From Lachnospiraceae bacterium (GTDB taxonomy: Bacteria; Bacillota; Clostridia; Lachnospirales; Lachnospiraceae), in contig JAJQCL010000115.1 in NCBI GenBank assembly GCA_021202715.1, forward strand, positions 2,354-8,216: a DNA stretch of 5,863 nt. Direction: 5' to 3'. The notes beneath the pieces were generated by a model. That model was given only the letters and a program-made list of their open reading frames with translations. It did no database searches and was not told where the DNA came from. Positions within the stretch are counted from its first letter, which is position 1. Every line of letters starts with the position of its first letter. Both the position numbers and the translations under genes were made by a program. Below, one piece after another: positions 1-5,341 of the stretch.

Positions 1-1
1 C

Positions 2-640
2 GCAAAGTATTATTTCACCTCCAAAGGCAAGATGGTGACCGGCTGGAAGACCATCGATGACCTGAAATATTATTTCAACAGCAAGGGAAAGCTGCAGACC
101 AACAAGATCGTTGGCTCAAAAAAGAAGGGCTATTATTATGTGGACGAGACCGGGGTCAGGGTCACGGACAGTAATATCCAGGCGGCGGTTGATTTTGTGA
201 TGGAGAATTCCGACAGTTCGCAGTCTGCTTCCAAAAGACTGAAGGCCTGTTTTAAAGCATTATGCAAGTACCCCTACAAGCGCTTCTACAGCGATTCGCC
301 GTCCGCTTCAAAGATCAAGAAATACGCTTCTTATATGTTTACGAACAAAACCGGGAACTGCTACAGATATGCTTCCGCCATGGCCTATATCGCGAAGGTG
401 CTGGGCTATGAAAGCCGGGTCGCCGTGGGCGGAGTCACCGCGTACTCCGGATCGTTAAGCCCTCACGGATGGTGCGAGGTAAAGGTGAATGGAAAATGGA
501 AAATGATCGATTGCAGTATGCAGCGGGCGCACAGTGATGTGAGCCTGTATCTGGTCACCCGCGCCAAATATCCGTACAGATTGCGCTGTGACAGCGTTTA
601 CACGATGACCGTAAAAAAAGGAAAAGTAAAATGGTCATAA
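2..640 (+). CDS. Cell-wall-binding transglutaminase-like protein, C-terminal part (5' end outside window)
   Basis: This reading frame is open from the first bases and ends at TAA 638-640, so 212 residues are visible and the N-terminus is missing. The ATG at 32 is internal to the repeat region and is not the true start. Visible residues 2-54 carry choline/glucan-binding-type wall repeats (KYYFTSKGKMVTGWK, KYYFNSKGKL, GYYYVDETGVRV), which in Firmicutes anchor secreted proteins to wall polymers. Residues of roughly 60-210 form a transglutaminase-like (papain-fold) domain. The likely triad is Cys120 in TGNCYRYA (359-361), His155 in SPHGWCEV (464-466) and Asp170 in KMIDCSM (509-511), all intact. 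Such secreted proteins may act as cysteine peptidases or cross-linkers; the substrate is unknown. No terminator is visible in the 41 bp before the next gene, so cotranscription is possible. The family assignment is firm and the activity is inferred. Confidence 0.85.
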   Translation, partial: AKYYFTSKGKMVTGWKTIDDLKYYFNSKGKLQTNKIVGSKKKGYYYVDETGVRVTDSNIQAAVDFVMENSDSSQSASKRLKACFKALCKYPYKRFYSDSPSASKIKKYASYMFTNKTGNCYRYASAMAYIAKVLGYESRVAVGGVTAYSGSLSPHGWCEVKVNGKWKMIDCSMQRAHSDVSLYLVTRAKYPYRLRCDSVYTMTVKKGKVKWS

Positions 641-681
641 GAATCCGTCGCGGGGACTCTTCTACGAAAGGATGATCGATC

Positions 682-2109
682 ATGGTTTTCAGTTCTCTGG
701 AATTTATCTGTGTGTTTCTGCCGGTGGTATTCATACTCTATTGCATGGCCCCGGGGATCAAAACCAGGAATGCGCTGCTCGTACTCGCAAGCCTGCTGTT
801 TTATGCTTACGGGGAACCGGTCTATGTTCTGCTTATGATCGGCAGCGTTCTGGTAAACTATCTTGCGGCCCGGGCGATCAGCGCGTACCGGAAACACGCA
901 AAATGGATATTGGCGGCCGACCTGGCTGCCAATATCGCTGTGTTGGGCGTATTTAAATATGCAGGATTTGCCGTGGAAACGCTCAATGCGCTCCTCCATA
1001 CAGCGATCCCAGTGCCGTCCATCTCACTTCCCATCGGGATCTCCTTCTTCACCTTCCAGGCGATGTCTTATGTGATCGACGTGTACAGGAAGGATGTCGA
1101 GGTACAGAAAAGCTTTCCGAACGTCCTCTTATACATTTCCTTCTTCCCGCAGCTGATCGCGGGCCCGATCGTGCGGTATAAGGATATCTGCCAGGCTATC
1201 GAGGACCGTCGGCAGGATATCGGCCGCGTGGCCTGGGGATTTGAGAGATTTATCTTCGGTCTGGGCAAAAAGGTCCTGATCGCAAATACCGTCGGTGAAG
1301 TCGCCGATGCGGTTTTTGCCGCGGAAGCCTCCAGCGTGAATATCGCGGTGGCGTGGCTTGGCGCCATCGCCTATATGCTGCAGATCTACTATGATTTCAG
1401 CGGATACAGCGATATGGCCATCGGACTCGGTGAAATGTTCGGCTTCCATTTCAGGGAAAATTTCCGCTATCCGTACGGTGCAGCCGGCATGAAGGATTTC
1501 TGGAACCGATGGCATATCTCCCTGTCTGCGTGGTTCAAAGAATACGTATATATTCCTCTGGGCGGCAACCGCAGGGGAAAGCTCCGGGCCTGCGTCAACC
1601 GGATCATCGTCTTCTTCCTCACCGGACTCTGGCACGGAGCCAGCTGGACCTTTGTGATCTGGGGGCTCTGGCACGGCTTCTTCCTGTTGCTGGAGGAATA
1701 TCTCCCGTTTATCCGAAAAATGCCCAAATGCATCCTGCGGGTCTACACGCTGCTGGTCGTCTGCCTTGGCTTTGTGATCTTCCGGGCGGATACGCTCTCG
1801 CAGGGGCTGTACTTTATCTCGCAGATGTTTACCGGGACAGGATATACCGCTGAGACGATCAGCTTCGCCTGGCAGCAGCTCACGCCGTGGTTCATTTTCA
1901 TCGCGGTCATTGGGATCCTCGGCGCGGCGCCGATCCGGCCTCTGGCAGACAGGATTCGCAGCGCCGCACACTCTTCCGCCACGCAGAACACGGCGTCACG
2001 GACGGTGGCCCAGTTTTTTCTGTGTGCGGCTTCTCTGGTGATCCTGTGCTGGTGTATCATCCGACTCTCGGGCAACACCTACAACCCGTTCATTTATTTC
2101 AGATTCTGA
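682..2109 (+). CDS. MBOAT-family membrane O-acyltransferase (AlgI/DltB/PatA type)
   Basis: This is a 475-residue polytopic membrane protein, close to the usual AlgI length. Hydrophobic segments occur throughout, for example near residues 5-22, 77-95, 115-132, 145-162, 222-240, 305-335, 352-368, 402-416 and 442-460. Diagnostic motifs are LPIGISFFTFQAMSYVID (116-133), FFPQLIAGPIVRY (154-166), DFWNRWHISLSAWF (272-285), YIPLGGNRRGK (290-300) and GLWHGASW (315-322). His318 is the conserved MBOAT active-site histidine and His278 lies in the conserved FWxRWHISLS motif. The C-terminus NPFIYFRF is typical of the subfamily. By family knowledge, these proteins pass an acyl group, usually acetyl from acetyl-CoA, across the membrane to an SGNH partner that modifies a surface glycan. 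That partner is probably the next gene, 19 bp downstream. The start is supported by GAAAGGA at 666-672, 9 nt before the ATG; an ATG at 672 is in another frame. The acceptor polymer is unknown. Confidence 0.93.
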   Translation: MVFSSLEFICVFLPVVFILYCMAPGIKTRNALLVLASLLFYAYGEPVYVLLMIGSVLVNYLAARAISAYRKHAKWILAADLAANIAVLGVFKYAGFAVETLNALLHTAIPVPSISLPIGISFFTFQAMSYVIDVYRKDVEVQKSFPNVLLYISFFPQLIAGPIVRYKDICQAIEDRRQDIGRVAWGFERFIFGLGKKVLIANTVGEVADAVFAAEASSVNIAVAWLGAIAYMLQIYYDFSGYSDMAIGLGEMFGFHFRENFRYPYGAAGMKDFWNRWHISLSAWFKEYVYIPLGGNRRGKLRACVNRIIVFFLTGLWHGASWTFVIWGLWHGFFLLLEEYLPFIRKMPKCILRVYTLLVVCLGFVIFRADTLSQGLYFISQMFTGTGYTAETISFAWQQLTPWFIFIAVIGILGAAPIRPLADRIRSAAHSSATQNTASRTVAQFFLCAASLVILCWCIIRLSGNTYNPFIYFRF

Positions 2110-2128
2110 CAGAAAGGAGGATGCGGAC

Positions 2129-3583
2129 ATGAAAACGAAGAAAAAACTGGCCTGTATTTATGTGGCGCTGATTCTGGCTGTCTGCCTCATTCCTTTTGTC
2201 GGCATGACAAAGTTCCGAACCGATGAGACAACCGAGAACAAGACACTGGCTTCATTTCCGAGTCTGATGACGGACGGGCAGGTGAATCTGGCGTTTTTTG
2301 ATGAGCTGAGCGAATATTTTGAGGATCATTTTGCTTTCCGCGAGATTCTGGTCAATGTGGACGCGGAAATACAGAGCCGGATCTTTCAGGTGTCAAATGT
2401 AGATACCGTGATCGCCGGGGAGAACGGGTGGCTGTATTACAGCGCGACACTGGACGATTATCTGGGACAGAATCTGCTGTCGGAGAGAGCGATCTACGCC
2501 ACCGCCCACAATCTGTCCCTGATACAGACCTGTGTAGAGGAGCAGGGCGCCAAATTTGCCGTGACGGTAGCGCCGAATAAGAATTCTCTGTATGGCGAAA
2601 ACATGCCCTACTACGACTCATACGTCGTAAGCGAGGAGAAAAATGCAGACCATCTGCAGGCCGCGCTTGCGGAAGAGGGCGTCACCTACGTCGATCTATT
2701 TTCGCTCTTTAAGGAGCAGGACGAGATCCTCTATCTGAAGCGTGACTCTCACTGGAATAATAAAGGGGCTGTGCTGGTCTATAACGAGCTGCTTTCCGTG
2801 CTGGATGTCAGCCACGATGTTTTTGAAACAGTGCGTGCCGTGAGAACCAAAACCGAAATCGGCGACTTAAATTCCATGATCTATCCGCTCACCTCCGAAC
2901 CGGAGTGGAATTATTCTTATGAGTATGAGACAAAGTACAGCTATGTTACGGATACGGAGAGCGTGGAGGATTCCTGGATTGAGACGGAGAATTCGCAGGG
3001 TGAGGGGAGCCTGCTGATGTTCCGGGATTCCTTCGGCAATACGCTGCTGCCTCTGATGGCAAATACTTTCTCATCGGCATACTTTTCCAAGGAGGAGCCC
3101 TACGGGCTCAGTCAGTATATGGAAGCGTATTCCCCGGAGGTGGTGATCGTCGAGAAGGCAGAACGAAACATCAGCGACTTTGCGGAGACTCCTCCTGTCA
3201 TGGAGGATATAAAGACCGAAATCACGGGAGAAATTGCGGAGACGCCGGATGAAACCACCTGTGAGGTGGGCGAATCAGAGGTTGATACCTCGTATCTGAG
3301 CGTAAACGGCACATTGGACGAGTCAGCGGCCGGAACCGAAACGCAGGTATACATCGTGCTGTCCCAGGGGGAAGCGCAGACGGTCTATGAGGCTTTTCTT
3401 GTCATATCGGAGGAATCGGAGTACGGATACCAGTTGTACATTTCCCTGGACAGTCTGGCTGAGATCTGCGGCGAAAGCAGCGGAGAAATAGAACTGTCCG
3501 TGCTGACCGAACAGGACGGCAGCCTGTCAAGAGTTCACACGGAAACAGTGAATATGGATCCGTATCTGAGCGAGGAGGAGTAA
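2129..3583 (+). CDS. DHHW-family / AlgX-AlgJ-like SGNH exoprotein, membrane anchored
   Basis: This 484-residue protein has a basic N-terminus (MKTKKK) and one hydrophobic segment at about 8-26 without an obvious AxA cleavage site. It probably stays anchored with its bulk outside the cell. The N-terminal region (ENKTLASFP, EYFEDHFAFRE, GENGWLYY at 98-104) is typical of DHHW/AlgX-like proteins. Likely catalytic residues by analogy with AlgX are Asp206 and His208 in RDSHW (205-209) and Ser301 in FRDSFGN (298-304). The family motif reads DSHW here, but the Asp and second His are kept. After about residue 350 comes a 130-residue acidic extension, probably a second extracellular beta-rich domain that I do not recognise. 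The protein would accept acyl groups from the upstream MBOAT protein and transfer them to, or remove them from, a surface glycan. AGAAAGGAGG at 2111-2120 sets the start. Its stop lies 1 nt before the next ATG. Confidence 0.88.
   Translation: MKTKKKLACIYVALILAVCLIPFVGMTKFRTDETTENKTLASFPSLMTDGQVNLAFFDELSEYFEDHFAFREILVNVDAEIQSRIFQVSNVDTVIAGENGWLYYSATLDDYLGQNLLSERAIYATAHNLSLIQTCVEEQGAKFAVTVAPNKNSLYGENMPYYDSYVVSEEKNADHLQAALAEEGVTYVDLFSLFKEQDEILYLKRDSHWNNKGAVLVYNELLSVLDVSHDVFETVRAVRTKTEIGDLNSMIYPLTSEPEWNYSYEYETKYSYVTDTESVEDSWIETENSQGEGSLLMFRDSFGNTLLPLMANTFSSAYFSKEEPYGLSQYMEAYSPEVVIVEKAERNISDFAETPPVMEDIKTEITGEIAETPDETTCEVGESEVDTSYLSVNGTLDESAAGTETQVYIVLSQGEAQTVYEAFLVISEESEYGYQLYISLDSLAEICGESSGEIELSVLTEQDGSLSRVHTETVNMDPYLSEEE
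3573..3578 (+). promoter_or_regulatory. Ribosome binding site inside the end of the preceding gene
   Basis: AGGAGG lies within the last codons (EEE) of the DHHW gene, 6 nt before the ATG at 3585. The upstream stop TAA (3581-3583) and this ATG are separated by one base. The arrangement fixes the lipoprotein start and implies translational coupling, so the two proteins are probably made together. Confidence 0.8.
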
Positions 3584-3584
3584 A

Positions 3585-4667
3585 ATGCGTAAAAAATCGA
3601 TCCTGACAGCCGTTTTCCTGACGGTTTGCGGACTGTGTACGGGCTGTGTCGGCGGCGGGGCTGCCAATACAATAGAAATCAGTATTCTGGACGGACAGGT
3701 TGAGACGCAGATCTGTGTCGCAGAGGGCGAAACAGTGGAAGCCATCCTGAAAGAAGCCGAGATCACGCTGAATGAGGACGATGTCGTCACACCGGCCGTT
3801 TCGGAAGTGTACAACGAGAGCGACGGCGATATCGTGATCGACCGCTGCGTGAGCGTCACGGTAAAGGATGGCGAAGGAGAAGCAACAAGTCTGACCGTGA
3901 CCGGCGGCCGGGTGTCCGACGCTCTGGAGGCCGCGGAGATCAGCCTGAACGTGAATGATGTTGTAAATCACAATACGGAAGCCTGGCTGTCTGAAGGGAT
4001 GGAAATCGAGGTAGAACGCTGGTATGGGGTAACAATCATCCTCAATGAGACTGTTTTCAAAGAGGCGTCCGCGGACGGGGACTCTGCAGCGGAAGAAGTG
4101 TCTGCCGTGGAAACGGAGGCAAGCGAAGACAGCATGGAGTCCGGCATGGAAGTCGAAGTCAATGCCACGGAAACCTATGTTGTGACGCAGGCCAGCACGG
4201 TGGAGGAGCTTCTCTCCGAACAGAATCTGAGTCTCGGCGAGAACGATCAGATCAGTCTGGCCGGCTCCACCACGGTGGAGGAAGGAATGGAAATCAGCAT
4301 CAGCCGCGCCAACAAAACGAGAATCACGGAGGAAGAAGAGCTCGACTACGAGACAGTCTATGAAAATTCCTCCAGTCTCTACACAGGAAAGACCAGCGTC
4401 AAACAGGAGGGAGAGAAGGGATTAAAACAGTATGTCTACGAGCTGACCTATGTCGATGGGGAGCTCGTAGACAAAACTCTGATCAGCGAGGAAGTCGTCA
4501 AAGAACCGGTGGATGAGATCATCCTGAAGGGAACGAAGAAAAAGAGCTCCTCCTCATCCTCGAAAAAAGTCGTGTCAAAGAAAAAGGTCTACGACTGCGA
4601 CGGTTCCGGACATGGGTATTACATCATCACCTACTCGGACGGTTCGGTGTCCTATGAGGATTTCTAA
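3585..4667 (+). CDS. Surface lipoprotein with DUF348 (ubiquitin-like) repeats and a G5 domain, YabE/RpfB-like
   Basis: This 360-residue protein starts with a lipoprotein signal: MRKK, a hydrophobic core, then LCTGC with Cys21 as the probable lipidated residue. Position -3 is Cys18 rather than the usual Leu, so the lipobox is slightly atypical. Next come three DUF348-like beta-grasp units: about 28-91 (TVEAILKEAEITLNEDDVV), 89-151 (VSDALEAAEISLNVNDVV) and 147-245 (TVEELLSEQNLSLGENDQI). The third is interrupted at about 156-192 by an acidic Glu/Ser/Ala-rich insert. A G5 domain follows at about 248-317 (LDYETVYENSSSLYTGKTSV to DEIILKGT), then a Lys/Ser linker (318-334) and a short C-terminal motif, DCDGSGHGYYIITYSDGSV (337-355). 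YabE and RpfB combine DUF348 and G5 with a 3D or lysozyme-like domain; neither enzyme domain is present here. A binding or scaffolding role at the wall is therefore inferred, probably serving the two upstream proteins. Confidence 0.87.
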   Translation: MRKKSILTAVFLTVCGLCTGCVGGGAANTIEISILDGQVETQICVAEGETVEAILKEAEITLNEDDVVTPAVSEVYNESDGDIVIDRCVSVTVKDGEGEATSLTVTGGRVSDALEAAEISLNVNDVVNHNTEAWLSEGMEIEVERWYGVTIILNETVFKEASADGDSAAEEVSAVETEASEDSMESGMEVEVNATETYVVTQASTVEELLSEQNLSLGENDQISLAGSTTVEEGMEISISRANKTRITEEEELDYETVYENSSSLYTGKTSVKQEGEKGLKQYVYELTYVDGELVDKTLISEEVVKEPVDEIILKGTKKKSSSSSSKKVVSKKKVYDCDGSGHGYYIITYSDGSVSYEDF

Positions 4668-4669
4668 AC

Positions 4670-4737
4670 CCGATCACGCCTCTCTCGTATGAGGAGTTCC
4701 AGATCCGATCACGCCTTTCTTGTATGAGGAGTTCCAG
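4670..4737. repeat. Two tandem copies of a 33-bp unit (35-bp period) in a convergent intergenic gap
   Basis: Copies at 4670-4702 and 4705-4737 both begin CCGATCACGCCT and end GTATGAGGAGTTCCAG. By direct comparison they differ at two positions, both C/T changes, so 31 of 33 bases match. A 2-bp spacer (AT) separates them. The repeat fills nearly the whole gap between the lipoprotein stop (4667) and the stop of the opposing gene (4744). Each copy can form only a weak hairpin (CTC-GTAT-GAG in copy 1), and no T-run follows on either strand, so it does not look like a standard intrinsic terminator. The 35-bp period is not a multiple of three, which argues against a protein repeat. Its function is unknown. 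Confidence 0.85.
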
Positions 4738-4743
4738 TTCTGA

Positions 4744-5193
4744 CTAGTCCGCTGTCTTCTGGCGGATGTCGAAGATGCGGATATCCACGCCGCCCTCTTT
4801 GGAGTGGCCCTCCGCGCGGAAATGCGCCCCGTGCAGGTAATCCGCCAGGGCTTCGCTGTCCGTCATGAAGGTCGGCTGTGCCTCAAAGGGGCGCGGGGAA
4901 TGATCGCGTTCAAAATACCCGTTGTTGTCCACGAAAAGGTGGCATTGGGCTCCGGTATAATCGGGCCCTTCAAACATATAGCGGGCACACATGTGGCGGA
5001 TGCCCGCCGCGTTGGTGACCTGAATGTCTGCCGCTCCGGGGAGAATTTCCCCGGAGAAAAGCTCCGACTCCACTGAACCGGTGAAGGGAATAATCGTCAC
5101 ACGGCCATTCGGCGCCTCCATGCGGGAGATCTTCTCCGGTTCGATCGCGATGTTGAATTCCATGATCATTTTGTCATTTTGTCTGTCGTTCAT
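4744..5193 (-). CDS. DUF3237-family small cytosolic protein
   Basis: The product is 149 residues with no signal peptide or membrane segment. The core GRVTIIPFTGSVESELFSG followed by ILPGAADIQV is the signature of DUF3237 beta-barrel proteins, and the whole protein is close to a single-domain length. The family has no well-established biochemical role. I place the start at 5193 (MNDRQNDKM) rather than at an in-frame ATG at 5247: GAAAGGA (5203-5209, minus strand) lies 9 nt before it, while the longer form would add an unconserved-looking 18-residue Phe-rich stretch read from AT-rich intergenic sequence. Another in-frame Met follows at MIMEFN. The gene converges on the lipoprotein gene and diverges from the BIG2-like gene. 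It is probably unrelated to the envelope operon. Confidence 0.8.
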   Translation of the reverse strand: MNDRQNDKMIMEFNIAIEPEKISRMEAPNGRVTIIPFTGSVESELFSGEILPGAADIQVTNAAGIRHMCARYMFEGPDYTGAQCHLFVDNNGYFERDHSPRPFEAQPTFMTDSEALADYLHGAHFRAEGHSKEGGVDIRIFDIRQKTAD

Positions 5194-5202
5194 ACTCTGT
5201 TT

Positions 5203-5209
5203 TCCTTTC
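5203..5209 (-). promoter_or_regulatory. Ribosome binding site deciding the DUF3237 start
   Basis: On the minus strand GAAAGGA lies 9 nt before the ATG at 5193. It matches in sequence and spacing the GAAAGGA used by the MBOAT gene. This supports the 149-residue form over an upstream in-frame ATG at 5247. Confidence 0.7.
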
Positions 5210-5260
5210 TCTGAGCAGCGCTCAATCTGTGTGAAAAAAAATTTCAAACTTTTTTATTTC

Positions 5261-5282
5261 CTAATCATCCTCTAATCTTTCT
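5261..5282. repeat. 11-bp-period direct repeat, possible regulator site
   Basis: CTAATCATCCT (5261-5271) is followed directly by CTAATCTTTCT (5272-5282), matching at 9 of 11 positions. Direct repeats spaced by one helical turn are a common layout for OmpR/PhoB-type response-regulator sites. No regulator gene is in the window, so the binding role is a guess. Confidence 0.4.
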
Positions 5283-5284
5283 CC

Positions 5285-5301
5285 TGTATCCTTTAGATAC
5301 A
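5285..5301. promoter_or_regulatory. Inverted repeat, candidate operator
   Basis: TGTATC-CTTTA-GATACA is a perfect 6-bp-arm inverted repeat with a 5-bp centre, 40 nt before the BIG2-like start and 91 nt from the DUF3237 start. Its size and place between divergent genes fit a dimeric repressor or activator site, possibly overlapping the plus-strand promoter. I do not recognise it as a known operator, and a chance palindrome in AT-rich DNA is possible. Confidence 0.4.
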
Positions 5302-5326
5302 ACAAAGATAAATACAAACAAACCAA

Positions 5327-5334
5327 TAAGGAGG
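5327..5334 (+). promoter_or_regulatory. Strong ribosome binding site of the BIG2-like gene
   Basis: TAAGGAGG lies 7 nt before the ATG at 5342. It is a near-perfect match to the anti-Shine-Dalgarno sequence, which fixes the start and fits with high expression. Confidence 0.8.
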
Positions 5335-5341
5335 ACACCCC

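Larger units (their letters stand above)
682..4667 (+). other. Probable three-gene envelope acylation operon
   Basis: The MBOAT, DHHW and DUF348/G5 lipoprotein genes lie on one strand with gaps of 19 bp and 1 bp. Each has a good ribosome binding site of its own and no terminator lies between them. All three products are membrane or surface proteins. Cotranscription is a firm inference from spacing. A shared function in glycan O-acylation follows from the first two families; the lipoprotein's membership rests on position and coupling. Confidence 0.75.
5194..5341. promoter_or_regulatory. Divergent AT-rich intergenic regulatory region
   Basis: This 148-bp gap must hold the promoters of the DUF3237 gene (-) and the BIG2-like gene (+), since the two are transcribed away from each other. 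It is much richer in A/T than the flanking genes. It includes an A8 run (5234-5241) set in TGAAA-AAAAA-TTTCA (5232-5246), a T6 run (5250-5255), a direct repeat and an inverted repeat. I could not find a -35/-10 pair close enough to the sigma-A consensus on either strand to assign a transcription start. Confidence 0.6.

Noticed and set aside
641..681. Possible terminator between the transglutaminase-like and MBOAT genes
   Set aside because: Only a weak imperfect hairpin around CCG-TCG-CGG can be drawn and no T-run follows.
1129..1971. A 280-codon open frame on the minus strand
   Set aside because: It lies fully antisense to the MBOAT gene, is rich in Arg/Asp/Glu/Pro as expected for a complement of hydrophobic codons, and shows no family motif. 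The plus-strand protein has clear conserved motifs throughout.
3402..3971. A 189-codon open frame on the minus strand across the DHHW/lipoprotein junction
   Set aside because: It is antisense to two well-supported genes and has no recognisable domain.
4670..4737. CRISPR-like interpretation of the tandem repeat
   Set aside because: There are only two copies with a 2-bp spacer, no variable spacers and no cas genes nearby.
5194..5247. 18-residue N-terminal extension of the DUF3237 protein starting at 5247
   Set aside because: The extension comes from AT-rich intergenic sequence and a well-placed GAAAGGA supports the start at 5193.
5232..5255. TGAAA-AAAAA-TTTCA followed by a T-run, resembling an intrinsic terminator
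   Set aside because: The stem is only A/T-rich and 5 bp long, and it lies upstream of the plus-strand gene with no plus-strand gene ending before it. It is more likely AT-rich promoter DNA.
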